From Protopterus annectens (taxonomy: Eukaryota; Chordata; Ceratodontiformes; Protopteridae): a DNA stretch of 64,000 nt. Below, piece after piece: positions 21,223 through 33,180 of this stretch (its first letter is position 1; each line of letters begins with the position of its first letter). Both the position numbers and the translations under genes were made by a program. The notes beneath the pieces are model-generated. The model saw only the letters and a program-made list of their open reading frames with translations. It had not been told where the DNA came from and made no database searches. The stretch is from contig NC_056739.1 in NCBI RefSeq assembly GCF_019279795.1, forward strand, positions 14,560,792 through 14,624,791, given 5' to 3'.

Positions 21223-23019
21223 TCATTGGAACAGACTCTTGAGAATGGTGGAACCAAAATTTGCCCTGTTTCTGGAGGCCATGTCCAATTTGTAATGTGT
21301 AACGAAGGTATGAGGAGAGGCCCATGTGGCTGCCGCACAGATAGTGTCTATTGGTAATCTAGCTTGAAAGGCTGTTGATGTAGCCAATGCTCTGGTTGAA
21401 TGGGCTCTTGGCCTAGAAGGCAATTCTTTACCTCTGAGTTGATAAATACAGGTAATCACAGAAGACAGCCACCTAGACAGGGTTACTTTGGATACCGGAA
21501 GGCCCTTTTTACTTTCTGCATAAGATAAAAAGAGTTGATCAGATTTCCTGATTTGTTTAGTTCTGTCCAGATAGTAGCGGAGCTGACGATGAACGTCCAG
21601 GCAATGCAGTATTTTCTCCGCCCTGTTTGAATGATTAGGGAAGAAAACTGGAAGATCAATAGATTGATTTAAATTTGTCTGGGAAGCCACCTTGGGTAAA
21701 AAAGATGGGTTGGTTCTAAGAGAAACTCTGTCTTTGTGGAAAACTAAATAAGGAGGACGAATGCAAAGGGCATGAAGTTCAGATACTCTCCTAGCAGATG
21801 TAATGGCGACTAGGAAGAGCGTCTTCCAGGAAAGTAACTTCAAAGAACAGGAAGCCGCAGGTTCAAAGGGAGGGAGAATCAAGGATGTTAAAACTAAGTT
21901 TAAATCCCACTGTGGTGGGGGTTCTTTGATTGGGGGCTTGAGTAAAAAGATACCTCTGAGGAATGCTTTGCAAAGCTTATGGGACATGATGCTGGAGTCC
22001 GACAGGCCTATGTGAAAATTTGAAATGGCTGCTAACTGAACTTTTACTGTGGAGGATGAAGATCCTGAATGAAAAATTTCAGCTAGGAAATCTAAAACCG
22101 AGTGTATTGGAACAGTGAAGGGATCTATATTCCTAGCCCTTGCCCAGAAGGAAAAACACTGCCATTTACTAGCATAGATCCTTCTGGTGGAAGACTTAAG
22201 GGAAGCTACGATAATATCACGGACAGAATGTGAGATCATGGGAAGCCTGGCTAGGGACGGAAGTGGAGCAAACAAGCCGTGAGGTTGAGAGATTGGAGGG
22301 ATTGGTGCAGCTGCCCTGACTGATGGGTCAAAAGATCTGGCACTGGATCCAGATGCCAAGGCTGCTCCAAAAGATAACGATGCAGGAACGGGAACCATAT
22401 CTGTCGAGGCCAATAAGGGGCAATGAGAATCATCTTGGCTGTCAAGGCGGTAGCTTTCTGAATTATCTGTGTGATTAATGGGAAGGGGGGAAAGGCGTAT
22501 AGAAGTCCCCGAGGCCAATCGTGGACTAGAGCGTCTCTGGGACGATAGCCTGGAAGGGGGAAGGGAGTGAAGAAGTCGAGGCACTTGCTGTTTTGTGGTG
22601 TTGCAAAAAGATCGCAGCAAGGAAACCCCCACTTCTGAAAAATTTCCTCCGTCACAGATTGCTTGAGAGACCACTCGTGGGGCATGAGAATAGCTCTGCT
22701 CAGCCTGTCCGCTATGATGTTGGACTTCCCGGGGATATGCGTTGCTATCAGAAACCGCTGAGAAGAGCTCGCCCATTGCCAAAGTCTGAGTGCTTCTCGA
22801 CACAGGGGATAGGACTTGGTTCCACCCTGTTTGTTGATATACCATACTACGGACATATTGTCCGTTTGAATTGCAATAGTCCCCAGGGGAAGAGAGTCTT
22901 GGAGGGCTTGCAACGTTAAAAGCACTGCTCTCATCTCCAGGACGTTTATGTGCAAGTGGCATTCGAAAGGTTGCCATGTGCCATGGACTGTCCTGCCCTG
23001 AAAATGCCCCCCCCCCCAC
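21223..23019 (-). CDS. tyrosine recombinase ORF of E5, intact
   Basis: Open frame of 598 residues. The last 330 or so residues are the YR: RRIYASKWQCFSFWARA and QLAAISNFHIG in the core-binding part, LVAITSARRVSELHAL (first catalytic Arg), then AHSTRALATS (H-x-x-R) and AATWASPHTFVTHYKLD (Trp and nucleophile Tyr). All four catalytic positions are kept. The first 250 residues overlap the RNase H and Dam-like part of RT in another frame; the true start is unclear, as the same frame may open further upstream. The enzyme would insert the circular cDNA. Expression is unproven. Confidence 0.8.
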   Translation of the reverse strand: MGGGAFSGQDSPWHMATFRMPLAHKRPGDESSAFNVASPPRLSSPGDYCNSNGQYVRSMVYQQTGWNQVLSPVSRSTQTLAMGELFSAVSDSNAYPREVQHHSGQAEQSYSHAPRVVSQAICDGGNFSEVGVSLLRSFCNTTKQQVPRLLHSLPPSRLSSQRRSSPRLASGTSIRLSPLPINHTDNSESYRLDSQDDSHCPLLASTDMVPVPASLSFGAALASGSSARSFDPSVRAAAPIPPISQPHGLFAPLPSLARLPMISHSVRDIIVASLKSSTRRIYASKWQCFSFWARARNIDPFTVPIHSVLDFLAEIFHSGSSSSTVKVQLAAISNFHIGLSDSSIMSHKLCKAFLRGIFLLKPPIKEPPPQWDLNLVLTSLILPPFEPAASCSLKLLSWKTLFLVAITSARRVSELHALCIRPPYLVFHKDRVSLRTNPSFLPKVASQTNLNQSIDLPVFFPNHSNRAEKILHCLDVHRQLRYYLDRTKQIRKSDQLFLSYAESKKGLPVSKVTLSRWLSSVITCIYQLRGKELPSRPRAHSTRALATSTAFQARLPIDTICAAATWASPHTFVTHYKLDMASRNRANFGSTILKSLFQ

Positions 23020-24140
23020 CCGATCAGGGAGGCGTCCGATGTGACCGTGGCGACCGGGGGGGGGGGGGAGAATAAATGGTCTGCCTTGAAGGACTTGAGG
23101 GTTGAGGGGAGACCATCCACCAAGACAGATGTTTCTTGCAAGATAGAGTGATTAAAATCTTGTGTGTCATAGGAAGCTGTTGAAAGGACCACTGGGAGAA
23201 AAGCATCCACTGGAGGAGCCGCATGTAAAAGTGGGCAAGGGGAAGTAGCATGATGGCTGCCGCCATGAGACCTAACACTTTCAGAACATACTTGGCCTGC
23301 ATTCTGTTGCTCTGAAGGAGAACGTGAACATGATTTTGAATATCTAAGACCCTCTGCTCTGTTAACTTTGCTGAGAGCTGTACGGTGTCCAAGGTGGCGC
23401 CTATGAAGGTAATAGACTGACAAGGCGACAAGGCAGACTTTTCAAAATTTATGGAGATACCTAGCCCTTTGCAAGTTTGGATGGTATAATCTCTGGCCAG
23501 AAGAAGCTGATGCCTGGTGGTGGCAGTAAGGAGCCAGTCATCTAGATATGGAAAAACGTGGAATCCCTGACTTCGGAAATGAGCCGTAACCACTGCCATG
23601 CATTTGGTGAACACTCGGGGGGGCTGTAGTGAGACCAAAGGGCAGGGCCCTGAATTGATAGTGACTGGCCCCCAGCCGGAAGCGGAGAAACCTTCTGGAG
23701 CGCCTGTGTATCTTGATGTGATAGTATGCATCCTGAAGATCCACTGAGCACATCCAATTGTCCTTGCCCAGAAGGGGTAGAATGGACTTTAGCATGACCA
23801 TCCGGAACCTCGTTCTTTTTACAAACTTGTTTAGTTTGCTGAGATCCAATATTGGCCTCCAGCCCCCTGGTTTTTTGGTAACAAAAAGAACTTTGAGTAG
23901 ACTCCGGATCCTAGTTGGTCTGCTGGGACTGGCTGGATGGCTCTCTTTGTTAGCAACTTTGATATTTCTAGCACTGCTTGTTCCCTTAGACTGGGTGGAA
24001 CGTCTGGGATGGACCCTTTTTGTAGAGTTGGGGTTTGGAAAAGGGGATTTTGTAACTCTCAGATATGATCGACTGCACCCATTTGTCTTGAGTGAGGGAC
24101 AGCCAGGCTTGTGGGTACAGCGATAATCTTCCTCCAACTG
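22251..24140 (-). pseudogene. pol: RT, RNase H and Dam-like region of E5, frameshifted
   Basis: Three frames together cover the gene. 24137-23538: GGWRPILDLSKL, FRMVMLKSILPLL, DAYYHIKIHRRSRRFLRFRL, FGLTTAP. 23731-23024: RVFTKCMAVVTAHFRSQGF and FPYLDDWLLTATT. 23423-22251: ATVTSDASLIGWGG (RNase H Asp), HINVLEMRAVLLTLQ (Glu), QTDNMSVVWYINKQGG (Asp), ADRLSRAIL (Asp), then CDLFATPQNSK and LIAPYWPRQIWFPFL of the Dam-like tail. A frameshift at a G run near 23635 and others near 23420 break it. Motifs themselves are intact. Confidence 0.85.
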
Positions 24141-24169
24141 CCTCCGAAGGTTGACAGTCGGGCAGCACC

Positions 24170-26476
24170 TCAGGGATGCTGGAAGGGTTTGTCAGAAAGA
24201 GGTTCTCTGCTACCCTGATTCTGCGGACCCCCTCTGCCTCTTGGACGGCGTCTGTTGTTGTTGTTCCCCCCTCTGCCTCTAGGGGGTAACTGACCTTTTG
24301 CATCAGGCGTGATTCCTTGTGATTTGCGGAACCACATTTTTCCACCCTTTTGACCCTTAGGATATGGTCTAGATGGGGTTGAAAAATGGACTCCTACGGC
24401 AGAAAGAGTCTTGCCATCTTGTTCGCATCTGGTCAAGGTATCTTTCACTTGAGGTCCAAACAACGCTGAACCATCAAAGCGGGACTTAGTGAAGGACGCC
24501 TTGAAGGGGTCTGCGAAGTAGCAAAGCCGCATCCAGGTGTGATGCCTTAAAGCCACACCTGTGCCTGCGGCCCTACTCGCTCCATCGGCTGCATAGGAAA
24601 TAAGCCGCATGGAGGAGTTGACAATGGAATTCAGGGTTCCTAGGTGCGAGTTGATTTTTTTCCTGAGACCCAGCAGCTGATGGATCCTGTAGAACCTCAC
24701 CCAGTTCTTTGAGAATATCTCTTTGAAGACGGGTGAAGTGGCATAAGTAATTCAGCGAACGCATGGCAAAGGTCGCTGATGAGAACATCCGCCTGCCGTA
24801 CCTATCCATAGACCTAGAATCCTTATTAGGCGGATGGATAGTCACTGAAGGATCAGCCAGTTCCTTCTTGGTGGCTGCAGTCACCACCATGGCATCAACT
24901 GGGACACCCTTAGTTAAAAATTGCTTATCCAAAGGGGCTGTGATAAATTTGGAAGGCCTCCGTGGGGTGGGTTCCATCGAATCAGGGGCCACCCACGCCT
25001 TCCGCGCCACCACTTCCATAAGGGGGTCGAAGGGCGGAGACACCCAGGAGGTGGAAGGGCGAGAACCAAACGCCTCTAGGTAAACCGACTCGTCCTCGGA
25101 AGGATTAAGGGTAGACCAGTTCCCCCTCTGTTTGAGGATTTCAAGGATGTCAGAAAAGGAGACATCCTCAGAGGGGGACCTTGGGGACCCTTCCGACTCA
25201 TCCAAGTCGGTATCAGATGTGATGGACTCAGGGGAGTCCACATGCTTCCTCTTACATGTCCTCTTACGCGGGGGTTCACCTGACGGATCAGGAGAAGCCT
25301 CGGAATCGGAGGATATTCCCAGTGGGGAAACCTGAGGCGTTGGATCTCTACGGCCGGGGGCGAGAGAGTGGGCAGAGACCTCAGCAGGCACTACAGTGGG
25401 AGGAGCTGATGGAGCTGACCATAAAGCAGGCACTGGGGCCAGTACGCTCCTCATGACCTCGAAGGCGCCCCTATCAGGCAGGGCAGAGGGCTCCTGCTCC
25501 GAAGAACTAGGAACCCCAGCCGGCACCAACATGGAGGGCTCCGAAGCCGATGTCGGGGCCGAACTCACCAGCGCCGACGCTCCGAGAGGGAGAACGGGGT
25601 CGGACAAGGGTCCGATGCCACTCGCCCCCTCGGAGCCGGCGAGGAAGTCCAAGCGCCTGGATCCATCCAAGGAAGGCACCATGAACGAGATCAGAGCAGA
25701 CGAAGGAGCCGAAGGGGGAGGTATCTGCTCCGACGTCACGATGGTCGCGGCTCCAAGAAGTTCGGCTCCGAACTCAGGGCTAGAGTCGAAGGAGGAATCG
25801 TAGGTTGTATTGATGTGGCCACTGTCTGATGAGACGGGCTATGAGGCATTTGGGCCAGTGCCTGAGACTTTAACAGTCTGCTGACCACCCTCTCAAGGTC
25901 ATGGTCGGAAATCCTGGAAGACCGAGAGGAATGGCTCCCATGGCTCCGCTCCGAGATTAAAGCCGATCTCGGTGCCGAATGAATAGATTCCAGAGATGGA
26001 GATCTAGACCTCTTACGTGTGGAGGATACAGAGACTGGTGGAGCCAATGGAGCCGTAGACACGTCGGCTCCAGCCGGAGCCGACTGTGAAGATTGAGTCT
26101 TGGAGGCATCGGCTCCAGCCGGAGCCGATGCAGGAAGCTGCGATATAGACGTATCGGCTCCATCCGGAGACGATCGTGTCACAGAAGGTGAGCCACCAGC
26201 CGAAGGCTTAGAGCATGGAGCCGACGGTTTGGATGGCTTCGAAGGCTTCCCCGGCAAAGACTTAGCCGGGGAACCTTCGGGCTTTAATAAGCCCATCAAA
26301 ATCAACTTATTCCTGTGCTCCTGCAGGACTCTTGGGCTGAATGCATGGCACACAGAACAAGAGTCCCGCAGGTGCCCCAGGCAGTAAACACAAGAAGTGT
26401 GACCGTCTGTCAGCGACATCTTCTGACAGCACGAGTCACACTTCTTGAAGCCTGAGACCTTCGTGTCTTTTGACAT
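24170..26476 (-). pseudogene. gag: gag-like ORF of E5, two frameshifts
   Basis: Start at 26476 (MSKDTKVSGFKKC). The Cys/His cluster reads CDSCCQKMSLTDGHTSCVYC then CLGHLRDSCSVCHAFS. A Ser/Ala/Pro-rich segment has SAPAGADA repeats. The middle frame (25739-24573) has CKRKHVDSPES, VSFSDILEILKQRGNW, STSWVSPPFD and RSLNYLCHFTRLQRDILKEL. The last frame (24700-24170) has PYPKGQKGGKMWFRKSQG and an RG-rich tail. The pieces overlap by a few to about 130 bases, so two frameshifts account for the breaks. Confidence 0.8.
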
Positions 26477-26703
26477 TATGCTGTCGAAAAGTCAAGATTC
26501 TGAAAGTTAGGCTACACACACACACTCAAACAGACAAGGGATATATAATTAGTAAAGACCACACACACAGCTAAGAATCCCTGGAAGGGACTGAGAAAAA
26601 AACGGAAGGGCCTAAGGCCTAACCTAGGGTGAGGAGTATAACTTGGGATAAGGGATTAAACAGAGGGACTAAATGGGAAAAAGGTAGTAATAAAGATAAA
26701 AAA
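26477..26703 (-). other. 5' leader of E5, left of E6
   Basis: Noncoding leader between the gag start and the E6 insertion point. It has a short CA repeat near 26512-26526. The leader resumes at 32908-33019 on the other side of E6. Confidence 0.7.
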
Positions 26704-26891
26704 AGAAGTTATGTTCTTACCATAACGTTCCATGTTAGTTGTCTTCTTCTCGCCTTCTTCTTGCTGGATGGGTTCGGAGCCGACCTCGGCTCCGACTCGG
26801 CCACTCTAAAAGCTCGAGAGTTGGTTCCACCGGCTCGAGGCTCCCCTTATATCCCACAATGCTAGGCGTGAGTTACCTCAGATCTCGTTTG
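26704..26891 (-). repeat. 3' inverted terminal repeat of E6
   Basis: Outer tip agaagttatgttcttaccat; inner end tcagatctcgtttg. Hairpin 26774-26795: TCGGAGCCGA, CC, TCGGCTCCGA. Confidence 0.88.
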
Positions 26892-27100
26892 TAAGCTAGG
26901 CCCAGCCTATAATAGTAATAGAATAATTAGTAACAAAATCCACCTCTATAAATAAGGGAGAAGAGAAGGGTGACCTACATCCTGATCCAGGAAATATGCA
27001 CAGCAGAGCATATACCTAAAGTACAGAGGTGGTAGAAAGAGAGGTCACAATCACAACTCCTCTAGGTCTGTCCAGGCCAGGGGCAGGAGGGTGGGGCTTA

Positions 27101-27200
27101 AGAAGAAGGCGAGAAGAAGACAACTAACATGGAACGTTATGGTAAGAACATAACTTCTATGTTAAGTTGTCTATCTCGCCTTCATTCTTGCTGGATGGGA
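27101..27200 (-). repeat. internal complementary region of E6
   Basis: Left half complements the outer 3' tip (ggtaagaacataacttct); right half (atgttaagttgtctatctcg) complements the outer 5' tip at 32888-32907. Confidence 0.87.
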
Positions 27201-27230
27201 CCGCGTCCCTAGCACCTTGTCCCGGGTGGC

Positions 27231-28330
27231 CTAACGGAACAGACTCCTGAGAACAGTGGAACCAAAGTTAGCTCTATGCCTAGAAGCTAAATCCAACTTA
27301 TAATGAGAAATGAAAGTGTGAGGAGTAGCCCAAGTAGCCGCTGCACAAATGGTGTCAATAGGCAGTCTGTCTTGGAAGGCTAAAGAAGTAGCCAAAGCTC
27401 TTGTGGAATGGGCCTTAGGTTTATTAGGCAGCTTTTGGTGTCTAATTTCATATACAAGGGAAATCAAAGATGTTAGCCATCTGGATAATGATACCTTTGA
27501 AACTGAAAGTCCCTTTCTGCCTTCCGCATAGGAGACAAACAGCTGGTCAGATTTTCTGAATTGCTTTGTTCTATCCAAATAGTACCTCAATTGACGATGA
27601 ACATCCAGGCAGTGTAATTTTTGTTCAGATCTATTGGAATATTCTGGAAAAAAGACAGGAGGTCAATGCTTTGATTTAGATTTGACGTCGAGACTACCTT
27701 AGGCAAAAAGGACGGGTTCGTTCGTAAGGATACCCTGTCCTTATGAAACAATAGATAAGGAGGTCAACAGCTGAGTGCTTGAAGTTCTGAAACTCTTCTA
27801 GCTGAAGTAATAGCTACCAGAAAGAGAGTCTTCCATGATAGCAATTTTAAAGAACAGGAGACTGCAGGTTCGAAAGGGGGAAGAATCAAAGAAGCAAGAA
27901 CTAAATTTAGGTCCCAAGGAGAAGGAGGATTTCTTATAGGAGGTCTGAGAAGAAAAACTCCTTTCAAAATGCTTTGCAAAGCTTGTGGGACATTAAGGCA
28001 GATTCAGAAATACCCACATGAAAGTTAGAAATAGCTGCCAATTGAACTTTAAGAGTAGAGGGAGATGAACCTGCATGGAAGAGTTCAGCTAGAAAATCAA
28101 GGACTATTTGGATGGACGCAGTGAAAGGATCTATGTCCCTTCCTTGAGCCCAATATGTGAAGCGTTTCCACTTACTCAAATAAATCTTCCGAGTGGAAGA
28201 TTTATGGGAAGCTATCAAAATATCTCGAACGGAGTGAGATAATTGAGGAAGCCTGGCTAAGGTTGGAACTGGAGGAACCAAGCAGTGAGGTTCAGAGAGG
28301 GGAGGGAGCGATGTAACTGACCCGACTGAT
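27231..28330 (-). pseudogene. tyrosine recombinase of E6, two frameshifts
   Basis: The C-terminal frame (27590-27231) has the DRTKQFRKSDQLFVSYAEG stretch, AHSTRALATS (H-x-x-R) and AATWATPHTFISHYKLD (Trp and Tyr nucleophile). The middle frame (27979-27764) has LLSWKTLFLVAITSARRVSEL with the first Arg. The N-terminal part belongs to the long frame ending at 27964: STRKIYLSKWKRFTYWAQ and QLAAISNFHVG. Breaks lie near 27970 and between 27600 and 27764. All catalytic residues are present. Confidence 0.8.
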
Positions 28331-30120
28331 GGATCAAAAGATCTGGAACTAGGTCCAGATGCCACGGTCGCTCCAATAGAAATTGATGTAGAAAGGGGAA
28401 CCACACCTGTCGAGGCCAGTAAGGAGCAATGAGGATCAATGAGGCCTTCTGAGTGATAGCTTTCTGTATCACTTGAAAGATTAGTGGGAAGGGAGGAAAT
28501 GCATACAGAAGTCCCCGGGGCCAAACTTGGACTAGAGCGTCTCTGCTGGGTTGGCCTGGTAAAGGGAATAGAGTGAAATATTCTCTGCACTTGCTGTTTT
28601 GGGGAGTAGCAAAAAGATCGCAGCAAGGCTGACCCCACTTGAGGAAAATTTCTCTCACAACAGAGTCTTTCAGAGACCACTCGTGAGGCATGAGGATAGC
28701 TCTGCTCAACTTGTCCGCAATTTGACTGGACTTCCCGGGGATGTGCGTTGCTATCAGAAACCGCTGAGAAGAAATCGCCCATTGCCACAATCTGAGTGCT
28801 TCTCGACACAGGGGGTATGACCTGGTTCCGCCTTGTTTGTTGATGTACCACACTACAGACATATTGTCTGTCTGGATTGCAATCGTTCCCAAGGGAAGAG
28901 AGTCTTGAAGGGCTTGCAACGCTAAAAGCACTGCTCTCATCTCCAGAACATTTATGTGCAAGTGGCATTCGTCTGGTTGCCATGTGCCCTGGACCGTCCT
29001 GCCCTGATAATGCCCCCCCCACCCGATCAGGGAGGCATCCGTTGTCAGAGTAGCAATCGGAGGGGGTGGAACAAAGGGTCTTCCCAACAAGAGCTGAAGG
29101 GAAGACATCCACCACATGAGATGATTTTTGCACGCCTGCGTGATCATAATGGTGTGAGACACTGGAAGTTGCTGGTATGACCATTGTGTAAAGAGCATCC
29201 ATTGAAGGATCCGCATGTGGAATCTGGCTAATGGAAGCAGAGGTATGGCCGCCATAATTCCCAACACTTTCAGAACTAACCTGGCTTTGATTCTGTTGTT
29301 GTTGAAAAGGAGTGAGACCAGTTTGTGAATGTCTGTTATTCTCTGATGTGTTAGTCTCGCAGACATGTCTACTGTGTCTAGATTTGCGCCTATGAAAGTA
29401 ATAGCGACAAGGCGACAAAACAGACTTTTCGCAATTTATTGAAATGCCTAACTTTTGACAAATGCGAAAAGTGTAATCCCTGGCCATCAGAAAGAGATGC
29501 TTGGTGGGAGCTGTGAGGAACCAGTCGTCCAAATATGGAAACACCTGGAATCCTTGTCGTCTCAGGTGAGAAGCTACCACTGCCATGCATTTGGTAAACA
29601 CCCGGGGGGCAGTGGTGAGACCAAAGGGCAGGGCCCTGAATTGAAAATGACTGGTTCCCAGCCTGAAGCGGAGGAATCTTCTGGAGCGTCTGTTCATTTT
29701 TATGTGATAGTACGCATCCTGAAGGTCTATAGAGCACATCCAGTTGCCTTTTCCCAATAGGGGAAGGATGGATTGCAGCGTGACCATCCGAAATCTTGTT
29801 TTCTTGACTGATCTGTTCAAGATACTGAGATCCAAAATTGGTCTCCAGTCCCTGTTTTCTTTGGAACTAAAAGAACCTTGAGTAGATTCCGGATCCTTTC
29901 TGGTCTGCTGGAACTGGCTGAATTGCTCTTTTTGCAAGCAGTTTTGAAATTTCCAAAACCGCTAGATCCCTTTGAGCGGGTGGAACATCTGGAAGGGATT
30001 TTTTTGATTGGATTGGAATTCGAAGAAAGGGGATAGAATAGCCTTCGGAAATGACGGACTGTACCCATTTGTCTTGAGTCAGGGATAGCCAGGCTTCTGG
30101 GTACAGTGACAATCTTCCCC
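28257..30120 (-). pseudogene. pol: RT, RNase H and Dam-like region of E6
   Basis: RT lies in the frame from 29937: DWRPILDLSIL, FRMVTLQSILPLL, DAYYHIKMNRRSRRFLRFRL, FPYLDDWFLTAPT. It leaves frame near 29400 after SVLSPCR. The rest is in the frame 29366-28257: ASLIGWGGHYQGRTVQGTW, HINVLEMRAVLLALQ, QTDNMSVVWYINKQGG, IADKLSRAIL, then CDLFATPQNSK and APYWPRQVWFPFL (Dam-like). The N-terminal RT part (SVISEGYSIPF) is at 30112-29867 in a third frame. Two frameshifts explain the breaks. Confidence 0.85.
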
Positions 30121-30154
30121 CGACTGCCCCGAAGGTGGGCAGTCGGGCAACACC

Positions 30155-32412
30155 TCAGGGATGCTGAAAGGGCTTATCAGAGAAGGCTTCCCGATTGCCC
30201 TGGTTCTGCGGAGCCCCCCTGCCTCGATGGCGGCGTCTACCATTGTTATTCCGCCTCTGCCTCTGGCGGGAAACGACTTTGTCGTCAGGCGAAGTCCCTT
30301 GAGATTGTTTACGGAACCACATTTTCCCACTTTTCTGGCCTTTGGGGTAAGGCCTAGAAGGAGTAGAAAAACGGACTCCGACGGCAGAAAGAGTCTTGCC
30401 ATCAGTCTCGCACCTAGTCAAGGTTTCTTTCACTTGAGGACCAAAGAGAGATGATCCATCAAACGGGGAGTTAGTGAAAGACGTCTTGAAGGGGTCCGCA
30501 AAATTGCATAGCCGCATCCAGGCATGCCTACGTAAGGCCACACCTGTCCCTGCGGCCCTACTCGCTCCATCAGCCGCATAAGAAAGGAGGCGCATGGAGG
30601 AGTTGGCTATGGAGTTAAGGGTAGCCAGCTGCGTGTTCATCTTATCTTGAAAACCCGCAGCTGTAGGGTCCTTCAACATGTCACTCACTTCTTTGATCAA
30701 GTCCCTTTGAAGACGAGTGAAATGGCACAGGAAGTTCAGCGAACGCATAGTAAATGTCGCTGACGAGAACATCCGCTTCCCGTACCTGTCCATGGACCTA
30801 GATTCCTTGTTAGGTGGATGGACAGGTACTGAAGGATCAGCTAGTTCCTTCTTAGTGGCAGCAGCTACCAACATAGCATCCACAGAAACTCCTTTTGTCA
30901 AGAACTGTTTGTCTGCTGGTGCCGTTATGAATTTGGAGGGTCTCCTGGGAGTGGGGTCCACTGAATCAGGAGCCGTCCATGCCTTTTTAGCAACCACCTG
31001 CATGAGGGGGTCAAAGGGGGGGGACACCCAGGAGGTGGAAGGGCGAGAGCCAAACGCCTCAAGATACACAGATTTATCCTCCGAAGGGTTAAGGGCTGGC
31101 CAATTTCCCCTCTGCTTCAGGATCTCTAGAATGTCTGCAAAGGAGACATCTTCAGAAGGGGAACGGGGGGAACCCTCGGAATCATCTAAATCTGTGTAAG
31201 ATGTGATGGACTCAGGTGAGTCAATGTGTTTCCTCTTACACTTCCTCTTCCGAGGGGGCTCTTCTGCCAAATCAGGAGAGGCCTCGGAAGAGGATGAAAT
31301 CCCCACAGGGGGTTCCTGAGGAGCTGGGCTCTCTGCGGTCCGGGATGAGGGAGTGAGTCGACTTGACCTGAGGCACCGTGGGGAGGCGGACGGAGCCGAC
31401 TGTGGAGTAGAGCCAGGCTCTAACACACTCCGCATGACCTCGAACGCACCCCTGTCAGCAAAGCCAGAGGTCCCCGCTCCGAGAAGCTGAGAACCTCCCT
31501 CGGCACCGACAGTGATGGCTCCGAGGCCGATGTCGGAGCCGAACTCACCAGCGCCGAAGCTCCGAGAGGAAGAGCGGGGTCGGACAAGGGTCCGATGCCA
31601 CTCACCCCCTCGGAGCCGACGATGGAAGTCCGGCGCCGAGATTCTTCTAAGGAAGAAATCGGAGCTGACGATGGAGCCGAAGACAATTGTATCGGCTCCG
31701 ACGCTACCACAGTCTCGGTTCCGACACGACCCGGCTCCGAGCTCAACAGAGTCGGAGGAGGAATATATTGATGGACAGGGGCAGGCATCGACTGATGAGT
31801 CGGGCTCTGAAGCATCTGGGCCAGTGCCTCGGACTTAAGAAGTCGACTCACTACCCTCTGAAGGTCATGATCCGACAGCCTCGATGACCTAGAGGAGTGA
31901 GATTTATGGCTCCGTTCAGACAGCAGGGGAGATCCTGGAGCCGAATGAACGGAGCCAAGGGATGGTGACCTGGACCTCTTCCTAGATGTCGGCTCCGAAG
32001 GTCTGGTCGGAGCCGACACGGGAATTTCTAATACCTCGGCTCCAGCCAGAGCCGAGGGAACCACAGAAACTGTGGACTGAGACTCATCGGCTCCAGCCAG
32101 AGCCGATGTAGTCGGAGGTTTGGAAGCCTTAGATCTTGGCTCAGTTGCTGGAGCCGAAGACCTAGAAGCCTTGGAGGGCTTCCCTGAAGACACAGTAAGG
32201 GAATCCTCAGGCTTGAGTAAACCTCTTAAAATTAACTTCTTTTTTCTTTCCTGCAGGACCCTGGGACTGAAGCCATGGCAAACAGCACAGGAGTCCTGCA
32301 GGTGCAAAGGTCCCAGGCAGTAGACACAAGAAGTGTGACCGTCTGTCAGAGACATTTTCTGACAGCACGCATCACACTTCTTGAAGCCTGAGACCTTTGA
32401 TTCTTTAGACAT
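30155..32412 (-). pseudogene. gag: gag-like ORF of E6, one frameshift
   Basis: Start at 32412 (MSKESKVSGFKKC); the frame also runs upstream to an earlier Met at 32448, but sister copies start at MSK. The Cys/His cluster reads CDACCQKMSLTDGHTSC then CLGPLHLQDSCAVC. The first frame ends at 31420. The second (31435-30155) carries CKRKHIDSPES, VSFADILEILKQRGNW, STSWVSPPFD, SLNFLCHFTRLQRDLIKEV, PYPKGQKSGKMWFRKQSQG and an RG-rich tail ending FQHP. One frameshift near 31435 is the only visible break. Confidence 0.85.
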
Positions 32413-32747
32413 TCTGAAAGTGCAATCACACACACAGTCAAAAAACACACTGATTACACCCTGTCTAGTTTTAGCTTAAAATAAAACTACTAACTAGGTT
32501 TTAAATTAAGAAAAATAACACACACACACACCCACTAGGGAAGGAAGAAGGCCTGAAGGCCCGAGGGAAGAACTTAAAGTTCTTGTGGGGAAAAAACAGG
32601 AATTTTAAGAAAAAGGGGCAAGAATTCCTCTAAACTAAGGGAAATAAGTATAAAATTTAAAAATAAAGGGGTTTAAATACACTAACTTTACAAGAAAGTC
32701 ACTTACCAAGAACCGGTAGAAAACCAACACCTCGATCGCTGTAGCGG

Positions 32748-32907
32748 CAAACGAGATCTGAGGTAACTCACGCCTAGCATTGTGGGATATAAGGGGAGCC
32801 TCGAGCCGGTGGAACCAACTCTCGAGCTTTTAGAGTGGCCGAGTCGGAGCCGAGGTCGGCTCCGAACCCATCCAGCAAGAATGAAGGCGAGATAGACAAC
32901 TTAACAT
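32748..32907 (-). repeat. 5' inverted terminal repeat of E6
   Basis: Inner end caaacgagatctgaggtaac; outer tip gagatagacaacttaacat. Hairpin 32844-32865: TCGGAGCCGA, GG, TCGGCTCCGA. Confidence 0.88.
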
Positions 32908-33019
32908 CTACCCTTTTAGACAAAATAAGGGGAATCTAAGAGAGAAAAATTAGAAAATTTCTTAAATTTCTTACTGACCTGTGGAGCCGGTAAAAAGTGC
33001 ACCTCGCTAGCGAAAGCGG

Positions 33020-33180
33020 CAAATGAGATCTGGGTAGTTACCGCCTACCATCATGGGATATAGGGTTGCCTCGAGCCGGTAAAATTAGCTCTCGAGCTTT
33101 AGTATAGGCCGAGTCGGAGCCGAGGATCGGCTCCGGACCCATCCAGCAAGAATGAAGGCGAGATTGACAACTTAACATTA
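33020..33180 (-). repeat. 5' inverted terminal repeat of E5
   Basis: Inner end caaatgagatctgggtagtt; outer tip gagattgacaacttaacatt. Central hairpin 33114-33135 has one mismatch at its end. Confidence 0.85.

Larger units (their letters stand above)
26704..32907 (-). mobile_element. DIRS retrotransposon E6, full length, nested in E5
   Basis: Complete copy of about 6.2 kb: 3' ITR, ICR, YR, RT/RNase H, gag, leader and 5' ITR. The two ITRs are almost identical over about 145 bases, which suggests a young insertion. E5 leader sequence continues on both sides. No target duplication is obvious, as expected for a YR-inserted circle. Confidence 0.92.
20714..33180 (-). mobile_element. DIRS retrotransposon E5, full length, carrying E6
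   Basis: Complete minus-strand DIRS copy: 3' ITR, ICR, YR, RT/RNase H, gag, leader and 5' ITR (33020-33180). The leader is split by E6 (26704-32907); without it E5 would be about 6.3 kb. The ICR junction sequence predicts the two outer tips, and both are found at 20714 and 33180. The flanks on both sides are unlike any DIRS sequence, so this copy sits in older DNA. Confidence 0.9.
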
